This document shows, in pieces, positions 15,802-25,826 of a DNA stretch of 35,288 bases (its first letter is position 1; every line of letters starts with the position of its first letter). Below the pieces are notes generated by a model. The model was not told where the DNA came from. It saw only the letters and a program-made list of their open reading frames with translations, and searched no databases. The stretch is from NCBI GenBank assembly GCA_009836025.1, contig VXWH01000054.1, positions 1 to 35,288 of the forward strand, given 5' to 3'. The translations under genes and the position numbers were made by a program. The stretch comes from Synechococcus sp. SB0668_bin_13 (GTDB taxonomy: Bacteria > Cyanobacteriota > Cyanobacteriia > PCC-6307 > Cyanobiaceae).

Positions 15802-15827
15802 CCGTCGCGTCAACCATGGGCCTCTCT
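15784..15827 (+). terminator. Strong hairpin between convergent genes
   Basis: A 14-bp perfect inverted repeat (agagaggcccatgg at 15784-15797 and its complement at 15814-15827) with a 16-base loop contains the stop codon of the 131-aa gene and lies before convergent psbV. No T-tract follows on either strand, so it may be a bidirectional transcription barrier or an mRNA 3'-end stabiliser and not a classical intrinsic terminator. Confidence 0.55.
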
Positions 15828-15879
15828 CAGCGCCAAGTTCCCAGGGGATTGGAGCCGGATGGCTCAGAAATGAAACGAC

Positions 15880-16416
15880 TTAGAAGTAGATCTTGCCGCC
15901 ACCCCAGGAATCCCCCTGCACTTTGGGGGCCACAAGGATGTAGCCGGCAATGAGGCGCAGGTCGTCGTCCGAGAGATCACGCATCTTTGGAAAGATGTCG
16001 CTGCTGCGAAGGCTGGGGTGAAGATCGGCGATGGAGTACTCCCCGTCATAGGAGGTGGGGTCGTTGAGGTAGTCCACCAGGCTCTCAATGGAGTTGCGCG
16101 GCGGCGTCGCAAGGGCGAGAGTCTCCGGATCCAGCCCGACGTTGTGGTTGGTCTTGGTGATGCCGCTGGCGTGGCAGCTTCCACAACTCTGGTTGAACGT
16201 GGCCTTGCCCGACTTGACCTCGGCTTCTGTCAGAAGCGTTGTGTCCCCTTGAGCGTTCTGAAGAACCGTCAATGTGTCCGCATCCCAGTTGGCCGCATGG
16301 GCGGCAGCGGGATTGCCCAGCATTGCCAGGGGTAGCAAGAACACCGCCAAGAGCGCACCGCAGCGCCTGGCCATGGAGCCCAGTCCAGTGGTGAGGCGGT
16401 GCAAAAAGCTGTTCAT
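15880..16416 (-). CDS. psbV: Photosystem II cytochrome c-550
   Basis: PsbV is a lumenal extrinsic subunit of PSII that stabilises the oxygen-evolving cluster. From ATG 16416 the precursor is 178 aa with a basic N-region, a hydrophobic stretch (GALLAVFLLPLAMLG) and a signal peptidase site near AAHAA before NWDADTL. The haem c motif CGSCH is at about 78-82, the axial ligand region ADLHPSLRSSDIFP follows, and the C-terminus WGGGKIYF is characteristic of PsbV. A longer open frame to 16488 is possible but does not fit the signal peptide. Confidence 0.95.
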   Translation of the reverse strand: MNSFLHRLTTGLGSMARRCGALLAVFLLPLAMLGNPAAAHAANWDADTLTVLQNAQGDTTLLTEAEVKSGKATFNQSCGSCHASGITKTNHNVGLDPETLALATPPRNSIESLVDYLNDPTSYDGEYSIADLHPSLRSSDIFPKMRDLSDDDLRLIAGYILVAPKVQGDSWGGGKIYF

Positions 16417-16515
16417 CGGTGGGTGATGCTGATGGGCCACAATCCCTTGTATCACGCAATTCAGCCTCCTTGTCCCCATCGGCTTCAACTCGTCAGAGAG
16501 TGTTTCAGAAACAGG

Positions 16516-17487
16516 TCAGGGCGACGCTGTTCCCGGCCTTGGTCCGTCTGATTTGGACGTCAACTCCAGGGTGAGGAAGTCTTTGGCCATGATGGTGGCG
16601 GGAAAAATGGCCCGGGCTTCCGCCAGCAGGTCATCGGGGCCAATGGCCTGTCCCGGCATGTAACGGGGGCTGAAGTGGGTCAATGCCAACTGGCCCACGC
16701 CTGCGGCCAGGGCCACCTGCGCTGCCATGGTGGTGGTGGAATGGAGGCGCTGCAAGGCCATTTCCCCATCCCGGTGGGCAAACGTGGCCTCATGGACCAG
16801 CAGGTCCGCCCCACGGGCCAGCTCCACAGCCGCGTCACAGAACACCGTGTCGGTGGCGTACACCAGACTCATCCCCGGCTGGGGCGGGCCGCAAAGGCTG
16901 GAGCCTGGAATGGCGCGGCCGCCCACGGAAATGGTTTCACCGTTCTTGAGGCGGCCGTAGAGAGGACCGGGGGGAATGCCCAGGGCCCTGGCTTTCTCCA
17001 CGTCAAACCGCCCCGCCCGCGGCTTCTGCGCAATGCGGAACCCACTGGCCGGGATGCGGTGCCGGAGCGGGCGCGATTCCACAACCAGATCGTCATCCTC
17101 GAAAAGAACATGGCCCTCCGGAGGAGGGATGTTGACATGAAAGTGCAGCGGATAGCTCAGGCGGGTGGAGGAGAACCGCAGGGCCGACTCCACAAAGTTC
17201 TGCAAGGAGGGGGGGCCGTAGAGGTCCAGACCTGTTGATGTGCCTGCCATGCCCAGACTGGCCAGCAGCCCCGGCAAGCCAAAGATGTGGTCCCCATGCA
17301 TATGGGTAATGAAGATGCGCCGCAGTTGGGAGACCCGCAGGGGACTGCGCAACAGTTGATGCTGGGTGGCCTCGCCACAATCCAGCAACCAGAGTTCGCT
17401 GCGCTGGGGGAGGCGGGTGGCCAGAGACGACACGTTGCGCTGACGGGTTGGAACGCCGGAACTGGTGCCCAGGAAGGTGACCTGCAA
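16516..17487 (-). CDS. rnz: Ribonuclease Z (tRNA 3' endonuclease)
   Basis: RNase Z removes the 3' trailer of tRNA precursors lacking encoded CCA, which fits the tRNAs in this window. Metallo-beta-lactamase motifs are present: [16 protein letters not shown] with the zinc ligands, [19 protein letters not shown] and [10 protein letters not shown]. The frame is open to 17556, but that start would overlap the divergent rpoZ start. A TTG at 17487 (reading [18 protein letters not shown]) gives 323 aa and the family N-terminus, so it is the better start. Confidence 0.94.
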   Translation of the reverse strand: MQVTFLGTSSGVPTRQRNVSSLATRLPQRSELWLLDCGEATQHQLLRSPLRVSQLRRIFITHMHGDHIFGLPGLLASLGMAGTSTGLDLYGPPSLQNFVESALRFSSTRLSYPLHFHVNIPPPEGHVLFEDDDLVVESRPLRHRIPASGFRIAQKPRAGRFDVEKARALGIPPGPLYGRLKNGETISVGGRAIPGSSLCGPPQPGMSLVYATDTVFCDAAVELARGADLLVHEATFAHRDGEMALQRLHSTTTMAAQVALAAGVGQLALTHFSPRYMPGQAIGPDDLLAEARAIFPATIMAKDFLTLELTSKSDGPRPGTASP

Positions 17488-17541
17488 CGATGGGGAAGGA
17501 GGGATGAACCCATTGTGCGCTGGCCGGCTACACTGGCATCC

Positions 17542-17763
17542 ATGACCAGACAGCATTCGGCCAGGAATCTCTCCCGGCGCATGGAGTTATTGATCTCCAA
17601 TGCGCCCAACCGCTACCTCACCACGGTGCGGATTGCCTTCCGCGCCAAGCAGCGCCACTTTGACGATTTCGAGGGGCTGCTGGAAGAAAGCGACATCAAA
17701 CCCGTGCAGCGGGCCATCATTGAACTCTCCGACGAGCAACTCACCCCGGAGCTGTTGGCCTGA
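17542..17763 (+). CDS. rpoZ: RNA polymerase omega subunit
   Basis: The 73-aa product, [17 protein letters not shown] followed by [24 protein letters not shown] and [22 protein letters not shown], has the cyanobacterial omega pattern: the NRY..TV.IA.RAK core and the conserved VxRAIIExSDE segment. Omega helps assemble RNA polymerase and, in cyanobacteria, influences sigma-factor use. The ATG at 17542 gives the normal family length. It is divergent from rnz. The next frame (DUF1818) begins before its end. Confidence 0.88.
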   Translation: MTRQHSARNLSRRMELLISNAPNRYLTTVRIAFRAKQRHFDDFEGLLEESDIKPVQRAIIELSDEQLTPELLA

Positions 17764-18148
17764 TCTTTTCCCCCTCCAGCGGGAAGGGGCTGGCTGGCGC
17801 CTGGCCGTGGATCCCGCCAGGCCCTTTGCGGCCCTGGTGGGTGGCGAGGGCTGGGCCTGTGAGTTGCGGGCCGCCGAATTCCAGGCGCTGTGCCATGGCG
17901 TGGCGGTGCTGGTGCGCCAACACAGCGTCATGGCAGAGCAGTTGATGGCGGAAGAATCCATCACCATCAACCATGAATCCCGTGGCTTGTGGCTGGAGTT
18001 GTGTGGCACGGCAGCCGCCTGGTCCCTGCGCTTTCTCCTGGAACCGGACACAGATCGCGGCTGTGAAGGGACTTGGTCGGCCCAGGCCAGTCCCCAGGTG
18101 GCCATGGCGCTGCAACAGTTGGGTTGTTCCGGGCCACTGCAGGCTTGA
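17720..18148 (+). CDS. DUF1818 family protein, start codon uncertain
   Basis: The residues from [15 protein letters not shown] onward match the cyanobacterial DUF1818 family ([17 protein letters not shown], then [21 protein letters not shown] and WSLRFLLEP). The function is unknown. The family normally starts just before the GWRL motif, but no ATG or GTG lies there: the frame has only a TTG at 17720, inside rpoZ (44-bp overlap), or a GTG at 17807 that removes the motif. I give the TTG; a non-AUG start or frameshift from rpoZ are alternatives. The domain itself is clear. Confidence 0.75.
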   Translation: MNSPTSNSPRSCWPDLFPLQREGAGWRLAVDPARPFAALVGGEGWACELRAAEFQALCHGVAVLVRQHSVMAEQLMAEESITINHESRGLWLELCGTAAAWSLRFLLEPDTDRGCEGTWSAQASPQVAMALQQLGCSGPLQA

Positions 18149-18161
18149 CGCGCCAGTTCCC

Positions 18162-18965
18162 ATGATGGTCGCGGGCCAATTGTGGGGAATGGGTACAGGT
18201 GATGCAACGAAGCGTCGCAACCGGTCCGGTTCAGCAGGAAGATGGAGGTTCTTGCACCCTGCCGCCGTGGATCTTGCCGCCATTCGCGCCGCCCTCTGTG
18301 GCCATGACCACAGCCAGCGGTTACAAGCACTGGTGGCGCTGCGGCATCACAGCACGGCCGACGCAGAGCCCATCTTGCTGACGGCGTTGGAGAGTGACAC
18401 GTTTATCATTCGCTCCTTTGCCTGCATGGGCCTGGGGCAGAAGCGCACAGAGGCCGGTTTTCACGCCCTCCTGGAGCGGGCACGGCAGGACAAGGATCCC
18501 AACGTGCGGGCAGAGGCCGCCAGTGCGCTGAGCTGGTTCGGCTTTGAGCGCTGCACGTCTCTTCTGCTGCAACTGTTTTCCCAGGATGATCACTGGCTGG
18601 TGCGCCACAGTATTCTTGCGGCACTGTCCGAATGCGGAGATCCCGGCGTGCAGTTGCAAGTGGCGCGTCAGGGTCTTGGGGGTAACGACGATACGGTGCG
18701 CTGCAGTGCGTTGGAGTTGCTGGGTGTGCTGGTGGGCTCACCCCTTGAGGGGGAGGCGGAAACACTGCTGCTGGCCGCCAGCCATGACGACAACCCCTGG
18801 ATGATCCGCCGCACAGCAGCCCGCACCCTGGGCAACTTCCCCGGGGAAGCAGCCCGCCGCCGCTGCCTTGAACTGCGCCAGGATCCCGACCATCGGGTTG
18901 TGGCTGCCAGCCTGGAGTCCGCACTCAAACTGGACAGTGGCCCACAGTCGGAATTTTCGAACTAG
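18162..18965 (+). CDS. HEAT-repeat protein
   Basis: From about residue 35 the protein is a chain of HEAT/PBS-lyase-type helical repeats: LQALVALRHHSTADAEPILLTAL, IIRSFACMGLGQKRTEAGFHALLERA, NVRAEAASALSWFGFE, LVRHSILAALSECGDP, TVRCSALELLGVL, and WMIRRTAARTLGNFPGEAA. Such proteins bind partners; in cyanobacteria relatives include phycobilin lyase subunits, but these repeats alone do not show lyase activity. Starts at ATG 18162, ATG 18189 or GTG 18267 are possible; the first 30 residues are poorly protein-like. It may be co-transcribed with rpoZ and DUF1818, and it ends just before the thiC riboswitch. Confidence 0.8.
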   Translation: MMVAGQLWGMGTGDATKRRNRSGSAGRWRFLHPAAVDLAAIRAALCGHDHSQRLQALVALRHHSTADAEPILLTALESDTFIIRSFACMGLGQKRTEAGFHALLERARQDKDPNVRAEAASALSWFGFERCTSLLLQLFSQDDHWLVRHSILAALSECGDPGVQLQVARQGLGGNDDTVRCSALELLGVLVGSPLEGEAETLLLAASHDDNPWMIRRTAARTLGNFPGEAARRRCLELRQDPDHRVVAASLESALKLDSGPQSEFSN

Positions 18966-18975
18966 ATTTTGATTA

Positions 18976-20477
<1,502 letters not shown>

Positions 20478-20493
20478 TCAGGATGGTGAACCC

Positions 20494-20520
20494 AAAAAAA
20501 GCTCCCCCATCGGGGAGCTT
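20494..20520 (-). terminator. Intrinsic terminator of the 39-aa ORF
   Basis: On the minus strand a 9-bp stem (AAGCTCCCC/GGGGAGCTT) with a 4-base loop runs directly into a seven-T tract. This is a classical Rho-independent terminator for minus-strand transcription, 22 bp after the stop of the small ORF. For thiC, read from the other side, it lacks a T-tract. Confidence 0.85.
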
Positions 20521-20541
20521 GGGCCAGCGGTGGGCAACGGA

Positions 20542-20661
20542 TCAGCCGAGGGAAACCGACTGTTCGTGCAGGTCAACACGGCGACGGTAGGCCAGTTCCT
20601 TGGCACGACGGGCGGCCTCCTCCCGGTGCCGCTGCAGATAGTGAACGGTGATGATGGACAT
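20542..20661 (-). CDS. Microprotein of unknown function, 39 aa
   Basis: A minus-strand ORF begins MSIITVHYLQRHREEAARRA and continues KELAYRRRVDLHEQSVSLG. It is preceded by GGAGGTG six bases before the ATG, the best ribosome binding site in the window, and ends 22 bp before an intrinsic terminator, so it is very probably a real, separately transcribed gene. The protein is soluble, with a strongly basic, probably helical centre (12 Arg/Lys/His between residues 7 and 31). I do not recognise a family. A basic helix could bind RNA, DNA or an acidic protein surface; this is inference. Confidence 0.72.
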   Translation of the reverse strand: MSIITVHYLQRHREEAARRAKELAYRRRVDLHEQSVSLG

Positions 20662-20713
20662 GGGATGCACCTCCAGATTGTGTGGGACGTGGTGCGTTGC
20701 TTCGGGCCAAGGG

Positions 20714-20742
20714 ACCCTACTTCCGCCTGAGCATCAGGTCAA
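20714..20742 (-). promoter_or_regulatory. Candidate sigma-70-type promoter of the 39-aa ORF
   Basis: On the minus strand, TTGACC (20737-20742) and TAGGGT (20714-20719) are separated by 17 bases, giving a -35/-10 pair; the -10 keeps only the TA...T positions. Transcription would begin near 20707, leaving a leader of about 45 bases before the ATG. Prediction by eye. Confidence 0.4.
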
Positions 20743-20755
20743 CGAGAATTAAACA

Positions 20756-20769
20756 GTAGCAATTGCTAC
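20756..20769. promoter_or_regulatory. Perfect GTA-N8-TAC palindrome (NtcA-type site)
   Basis: GTAGCAATTGCTAC is a 14-bp perfect palindrome that matches the consensus of the cyanobacterial nitrogen regulator NtcA. It lies between the divergent 39-aa and 67-aa small genes, centred about 55 bases before the proposed start of the former. No TAN3T -10 box lies at the canonical 22-base distance on either strand, so a class II NtcA promoter is not supported. Confidence 0.4.
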
Positions 20770-20872
20770 CGAATTTTGTCAAGGGGATGGCTTTTTGTGA
20801 AGCGGCGGATCCTGTCCCGGGGTGGCGGATTGGTTTAGCCTCACCACGTGATCTTTACACTCCGCACTGGGC

Positions 20873-21076
20873 ATGATGCGCACTCCATTCCGTTCTCCGC
20901 ACGCCCTGACGACTCCCTCTCTGCGGGAACAGGGCTTGACCGTGGGGGAACTGGTGCTGATTGTGCTGGTTATTCTGGTTGCCGTGGCCGGAGCCTGGCT
21001 CTTTCTGGGCGGCCAGCAGCCAACCCCCTCTGACGAAGCCACCGTGCAGCCTTCAACCCTGAATCAGCCGTACTGA
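20873..21076 (+). CDS. Single-pass small protein with prepilin-like N-terminus, 67 aa
   Basis: After a short basic leader (MMRTPFRSPHALTTPSLREQG) comes LTVGELVLIVLVILVAVAG and AWLFLGG. Glycine followed by a hydrophobic stretch with glutamate at the fifth mature position is the pattern cut by prepilin peptidases. The remaining 20 residues are polar and proline-rich, far shorter than a real pilin. It may be a minor pilin-like or simple membrane microprotein. Its end overlaps the convergent recF by 24 bases. The reverse frame over the same DNA does not look like protein. Confidence 0.55.
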   Translation: MMRTPFRSPHALTTPSLREQGLTVGELVLIVLVILVAVAGAWLFLGGQQPTPSDEATVQPSTLNQPY

Positions 21077-22228
21077 CAAGGGGCTCAGCATTGAACCTTC
21101 CCCATCCTGGCGGACGGCGATGCATTGGGCATCACGGCGCCAAGCCCCAATGAAATGATTCAGGTGTGTCGTGCTCAGCAGGCATTGCTGCTGCTGACCA
21201 ATGGCCTCCAAAAGCAGGAGTTGGCGGTCCGGGTCCAACTCCGCCAACACGTCGTCCAGAAGCAACACCGGCGCCTCGCCACTCACTTGGGCCACCAGGT
21301 CCACCTCGGCCATCTTCAATGCCAGCACCATGCAGCGCTGTTGGCCGGCTGATCCATAGCGACGGGCCGCTTGTCCATTGAGCTGCAGCACCACTTCATC
21401 CCGCTGGGGTCCGACGCGACAACTTCCCAGACGCAGTTCCACGGCCCGCTGGTGGGCCAACTGCTGCTGCAGCGCCCCTTGCCAAGCCAGCAACGCCTGA
21501 TTCCCCCGATCTGCGGGGTCCGGGGGAAGATCCGTGCCAGGTCGATAGAGAAGACTCAGGACTTCCTGCCCGGCACTCAGCCGCTTCTGCCAACTCCGGG
21601 CCAGGGGATTGAGCCGCAGCAGCGCCCGTTGACGGCGCCGATGGAGCCGTGCCCCCAGATTGGCCATCTGCTGGTCGTAGGCATCCAGAAGCGCCGTCAG
21701 GTGATGATGGGGGCAGGCTCCCCCATGGCGTCGCAGCAGGCTGGAGCGTTGCCGCAGCAGTCTGCCGTAACGGGAGAGCAGGTCCCCATAGGCGGGTTCC
21801 AGTTGCACCACCACCCGATCCAGCCACTGGCGCCGGAGCACGGGCTCACCACGCACCAGGGCCAGATCCAGGGAACTGAAGCACACACAACGGAACGCCC
21901 CCAGAAGATCCATTTGACGGGACAGGGGTTGCTGGTTGCGCAACCCCTGGCGACCCCCCCGCTGGCGCAGGTGCAGCCCAATGTGTTCCAGCCCGTCCGT
22001 GCCGATCCATCCATGGATCCAGCCGTCGGTCTGATCCAACTGGATCAGGTCCCCGTCGCTGGCGGTCCGATGAGAGCGCAGACTGCCCAGCAACTCCACC
22101 GCCTCAAGCAGGTTGGATTTCCCTGCTCCGTTGGCGCCAACAAAAATGACCCGATTGGCCTCCACCTGCAGGGACGCCTGGCGATAGCTGCGGAAATGCT
22201 GGAGCTCCAGCCTGGATAGGGAGGGCAT
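21053..22228 (-). CDS. recF: DNA replication and repair protein RecF
   Basis: RecF is an SMC-like ATPase that, with RecO and RecR, loads RecA at gaps. The 391-aa protein shows MPSLSRLELQHFRSYRQ, the Walker A motif GANGAGKSN (31-39), a signature region SAGQQRCMVLALKMAEV, and Walker B VLLLDDVLAELD. The start at ATG 22228 is well placed and lies 22 bp from the divergent tRNA-Arg. Unlike the classic dnaA-dnaN-recF arrangement, no replication gene is next to it. Confidence 0.96.
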   Translation of the reverse strand: MPSLSRLELQHFRSYRQASLQVEANRVIFVGANGAGKSNLLEAVELLGSLRSHRTASDGDLIQLDQTDGWIHGWIGTDGLEHIGLHLRQRGGRQGLRNQQPLSRQMDLLGAFRCVCFSSLDLALVRGEPVLRRQWLDRVVVQLEPAYGDLLSRYGRLLRQRSSLLRRHGGACPHHHLTALLDAYDQQMANLGARLHRRRQRALLRLNPLARSWQKRLSAGQEVLSLLYRPGTDLPPDPADRGNQALLAWQGALQQQLAHQRAVELRLGSCRVGPQRDEVVLQLNGQAARRYGSAGQQRCMVLALKMAEVDLVAQVSGEAPVLLLDDVLAELDPDRQLLLLEAIGQQQQCLLSTTHLNHFIGAWRRDAQCIAVRQDGEGSMLSPLSVRLIQG

Positions 22229-22250
22229 GGTGGACTACAATGATGCCCAT

Positions 22251-22324
22251 GGGCATGTAGCTCAGTTGGATAGAGCGTCAGATTCCGGTTCTGAAAGCCG
22301 AGGGTTCGAATCCTTCCATGCCCG
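22251..22324 (+). tRNA. trnR-CCG: tRNA-Arg (CCG)
   Basis: A complete cloverleaf is visible: acceptor GGGCATG/CATGCCC, D-arm GCTC-AGTTGGATA-GAGC, anticodon stem TCAGA/TCTGA around loop TTCCGGT (anticodon CCG, reading CGG), T-arm GAGGG-TTCGAAT-CCTTC, discriminator G. CCA is not encoded. It is divergent from recF. Confidence 0.95.
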
Positions 22325-22364
22325 CTTCTCCGGTTGTGCCACGGCCTCTGGCTTCACGGCATTC

Positions 22365-22832
22365 TCATGGCCTGAGTTGAAGTGCCATGGCGCGAATCCC
22401 CTTGGGGGATTCCAGGAAACCAAAGCGCTCCAGTTCTGCCACATCCTCCGCCCTGGCCATCATGGAAACACTGCATCCCGCCAGATCACGCCGCAGCCTC
22501 AGCAGCATGGATCGCATGAGGAGATGAACGTAGCGGGCCCTGGGCTGAATGTCGTCAAGAATGCACAGATCCCAAAGATTTACGTTCAAGGATCGATCAC
22601 TGGTGGCCCGCACCAGACCCGCCAACTGGTGACCCGCACCGTCAGGGGCCGGACGCCAAAGACTGACCAGAAGCTCACTGCGCTGCAATGCCAGGGCCAC
22701 CCGCTCGATGGTGCGCTCCGGCTGACCACAGGCCTGGAGCAGTCGATTCACGGCGGCCGCATCAGGGCGGTCTGGATCCTGCAACACCAGCCAGCCTTGT
22801 GGAAGCGTTACTGCCGGACGTGGCATGGCCAT
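22365..22832 (-). CDS. GNAT-like acetyltransferase fold protein, 155 aa
   Basis: The pattern of a tandem strand region (LVSLWRPAPDGAGHQLAGLVRATSDRS), LWDLCILDDIQPRARYVHLLMRSMLLRLRRDLA and the final VAELERFGFLES resembles a diverged GNAT N-acetyltransferase, with the last motif typical of the C-terminal strand-helix. The acetyl-CoA loop (usually Q/R-x-x-G-x-G/A) is seen only as IQPRARYVH and is weak, so activity is uncertain. It follows ppc by 6 bases and is the last gene of the minus-strand run. Confidence 0.65.
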   Translation of the reverse strand: MAMPRPAVTLPQGWLVLQDPDRPDAAAVNRLLQACGQPERTIERVALALQRSELLVSLWRPAPDGAGHQLAGLVRATSDRSLNVNLWDLCILDDIQPRARYVHLLMRSMLLRLRRDLAGCSVSMMARAEDVAELERFGFLESPKGIRAMALQLRP

Positions 22833-22838
22833 CTCTCC

Positions 22839-25826
22839 TCAGCCCGTGTTGCGCATCCCCGCAGCGATGCCGTTGATGGTGAGTAAGGCGCCCCGCAGCA
22901 ATTCGCTGCGGCTGTAGGTGCGCTCCTTCTCCTGCTCCTCACGCAACGGGGGCTGACGCACCTGTTCCCGTAGCCGACGCAGCAGCGCCACCTGGATAAA
23001 GCCCAACGGCACGATGGTGCAGTTTCTCAGTTCCACCGACAGCTTAAGGCCCGGATCCTCCGCCAGGAGTTCCCCATGGCCGGTGATTTTCAGCACCAGG
23101 GAGCGGGTGAGTTCATACTCCTGGCGAATGCGGGCAAAAATGGCCGCAAAGGCGTCCCGGTACTTTTCCCTGCTGAGGGACTTCATATAGTGCTCCGCCA
23201 GTTGCAGGTCCACCTTGGCCAACGTCATTTCCACGTTGGAAATGAGGGTGCGCAGGAAAGGCCAGCGGCCGTAGAGCTCACGGAGCACGTCCAACTGTTC
23301 GGGGTTGTCCTGCAACTCCTGGTTCAGGGCAAAGCCCACCCCATACCAACTGGGCAGCAGGAAGCGGCTCTGGGTCCAGCCAAACACCCAGGGAATGGCC
23401 CGCAGGCTGGAGAGATCCCTGGCGCCGTCGCGGCGCCGGGCGGGACGGGAAGAAATTTGCAGCATGGAAATCTCCTCGATGGGCGTCACCTGCTGGAAAA
23501 AAAGCACCAGGTTGGGATCTTCATGGACCAGAGCCCGATAGTGGCTGCGGGAGCGCCGGGCCAGCCGGCTCATCAACTCACTCCACTCCCGGTGCTCCCC
23601 CAGGCGAGACCCCAGCAGGCTGTTCTGGATCACAGCAGAGGTGACGGTTTCCAGGTTGTAGAGCGCCAACTCCGGCAAGGCGTACTTGGACGCCAGCACC
23701 TCCCCCTGCTCGGTGATCTTGATGCGTCCCTCCAGCGTCCCTCCAGGCTGGGCCAGGATGGCCTGGTAGGCGGGGCCGCCGCCGCGACCCACGGAGCCGC
23801 CACGACCGTGGAAGAGCCGCAGGCGAATGTCCTGGCCGCGGGCCAGAGCGGCCAGAGCCTGCTGGGCGCGATAAATTTCCCAGTTGCTGGAGAGGAACCC
23901 GGAGTCCTTGTTGCTATCGGAGTAGCCCAGCATGATTTCCTGCAATAGCGTGTTCTCTTCCGTCCCTCGACCACAGCGCTCCAGCAACGCTCGGTAGGTG
24001 ATCATGCTGAAGAGATGCTCCATCACCCGCGGGGCCCGTTGCAGATCTTCAACGGTCTCGAACAGGGGGATCACCAGGAGCGATGCCTGGCCATCCGGGG
24101 CGCTCACCAGCCCGGCTTCCTTGGCCAGCACCATCACCTCCAACACGTCGGAGACGCTGGCGCACATGGAGATGATGTAGGTGCGACACATCCGCTCGCC
24201 AAACTCCAACTGAAGGCGCTTGAGCATATGGAACACGTCAAGCGTCTCGCGGGTACTGTCCTTCCAGGCCACGGCGGCAGGCACCAGGGGCCGCCGGGTC
24301 TGCAACTCCGCCAGCAACCATTGCACCCGGGCCTCCTCGTCCATGGCGCTGTAGGCCGGTAGTTGCAAAAAGCGCGTGATCTCATCGAGCGCATCGCTGT
24401 GGCGACTGCTCTCCTGCCGTAGATCAAGGGCCGCAAGGGAGAAGCCAAAACTGCTCACCTGCGTCAGCAGGGACTCCAGGCCCGTGTTGCTCAAACCAGT
24501 CTGGAGGAGGCTGTTCTGCAGAAGTTCCAGGTCCTGGCAGAAATCCAGGTAGGACCCATAGTGAAGCGGGCCGGCCAGGTCCTGGCCCAGGGGGGCGATA
24601 CTGGAAATGTCCTTGGAGCGTGGCTGGGGCAAGGGGGAATCCCAGCCCGCTTGATTCAGCGCCTTGTTGCGGGCGTGGGTGCGGTGTAATCGCTCCAGGA
24701 TGTAACTGAGTTTGAGCCGATAGGGCTCCAGGCGGTACCGGGCTGCCAGCCGTTCATAGACGGACGGGAAGCACAGCCGATCCAGCTCCAGGGACTCCAG
24801 CAAGTCACTGCTCACCTGACTCCACTGCATGGAGAGGGACAACTCCGTGCGCAGGGTCTCCACCGCGCCGAGATAGCGCTCCAGCATGAGCTGGCGCTGG
24901 TAGCAGGCCGTTCTCCAGGTCACGTCCGGCGTGACGGAGGGGTTGCCATCCCGGTCAGCCCCCACCCAGGAGCCAAAGGTGATCACCGCCTCACTGTGCA
25001 GTTGCACATCCGGGTAGCTGCGGTGCAGAACCCGCCGCAAGCGCCCATTAAGCTGGGGCAGCGCGTCAAAGAGAACCTCCTGAAAATAGAGGAGGGCATA
25101 GTCCACTTCGTCCAGCACGGACGGCTTGAACTGGTGGAGTTCATCGGTACACCACCAGAGACGAATGTCCTGCTCCAACTGGCGGCGGATCAGTTCCTGG
25201 TCCTCCACGCGGCCAGCGCCATCCAGTTGCTCGTACCGTGTGAGCAGATCCGAGACCCGACGCTGCTTATGACGCACCGTGTGGCGCACGATCTCCGTGG
25301 GATGGGCTGTAAACACCAGGCGGATATCCATCCTGTTGAGCAGGGTCTCCAGTTGGCCCGGCGGCACGTTGAGGCAGCGCAGCCGCCGAAACAACGTGCG
25401 CAGGGGAATGGGGGCCGAACCGAGGGGCAGTGGTGGCGCAAAGGGATTCTCGACAACCGGACCCTTTGCGTAGGCCGCCTGGACGGAGGAGCGATAGCGG
25501 TCCTCCTCAATCTGCTGCTCGACAATGTTGACCAACTGGAAATACAGGGAAAACGCCCGGGCAGCAACGATGGCCTCGCTCAGGTCCATCGTGCGCACCA
25601 GTTCAATGATGGCCTCCGCACTACCGGCCTCGAAGCAAAGCTGCTTGAGGTGCGTCAGACGGGATGCCACGGCCTGGTCGCACTCATGGTTGAGCACGCT
25701 GTGCCAAAGCTCTTCAATGAGACCCAGCCGTTCCTGAAGCAACCGCGGTGTATCAAGCTTCGTCGCAGCAGCGCCCTTGCCTGCATTGGGGAGGTCGGTG
25801 TAAGAGGTGGGAAGCGCCAGAATCAT
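22839..25826 (-). CDS. ppc: Phosphoenolpyruvate carboxylase
   Basis: PEPC adds bicarbonate to PEP to give oxaloacetate, refilling the incomplete cyanobacterial TCA cycle. The 995-aa protein has the catalytic motifs [54 protein letters not shown] and [14 protein letters not shown], and ends with the family-type [14 protein letters not shown]. Length is normal. The N-terminal phosphorylation serine of plant enzymes is not present, as is usual in bacteria. Its start overlaps the stop of gshA by 4 bases (ATGA). Confidence 0.97.
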   Translation of the reverse strand: MILALPTSYTDLPNAGKGAAATKLDTPRLLQERLGLIEELWHSVLNHECDQAVASRLTHLKQLCFEAGSAEAIIELVRTMDLSEAIVAARAFSLYFQLVNIVEQQIEEDRYRSSVQAAYAKGPVVENPFAPPLPLGSAPIPLRTLFRRLRCLNVPPGQLETLLNRMDIRLVFTAHPTEIVRHTVRHKQRRVSDLLTRYEQLDGAGRVEDQELIRRQLEQDIRLWWCTDELHQFKPSVLDEVDYALLYFQEVLFDALPQLNGRLRRVLHRSYPDVQLHSEAVITFGSWVGADRDGNPSVTPDVTWRTACYQRQLMLERYLGAVETLRTELSLSMQWSQVSSDLLESLELDRLCFPSVYERLAARYRLEPYRLKLSYILERLHRTHARNKALNQAGWDSPLPQPRSKDISSIAPLGQDLAGPLHYGSYLDFCQDLELLQNSLLQTGLSNTGLESLLTQVSSFGFSLAALDLRQESSRHSDALDEITRFLQLPAYSAMDEEARVQWLLAELQTRRPLVPAAVAWKDSTRETLDVFHMLKRLQLEFGERMCRTYIISMCASVSDVLEVMVLAKEAGLVSAPDGQASLLVIPLFETVEDLQRAPRVMEHLFSMITYRALLERCGRGTEENTLLQEIMLGYSDSNKDSGFLSSNWEIYRAQQALAALARGQDIRLRLFHGRGGSVGRGGGPAYQAILAQPGGTLEGRIKITEQGEVLASKYALPELALYNLETVTSAVIQNSLLGSRLGEHREWSELMSRLARRSRSHYRALVHEDPNLVLFFQQVTPIEEISMLQISSRPARRRDGARDLSSLRAIPWVFGWTQSRFLLPSWYGVGFALNQELQDNPEQLDVLRELYGRWPFLRTLISNVEMTLAKVDLQLAEHYMKSLSREKYRDAFAAIFARIRQEYELTRSLVLKITGHGELLAEDPGLKLSVELRNCTIVPLGFIQVALLRRLREQVRQPPLREEQEKERTYSRSELLRGALLTINGIAAGMRNTG

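Noticed and set aside
20491-20520. Terminator for thiC on the plus strand
   Set aside because: The A-tract precedes the hairpin on the plus strand and no T-run follows it, so the polarity fits a minus-strand terminator for the 39-aa gene.
20779-21042. 87-aa minus-strand frame opposite the prepilin-like small gene
   Set aside because: Composition is random-looking with no hydrophobic pattern, whereas the plus-strand frame has a clean membrane helix with a signal motif.
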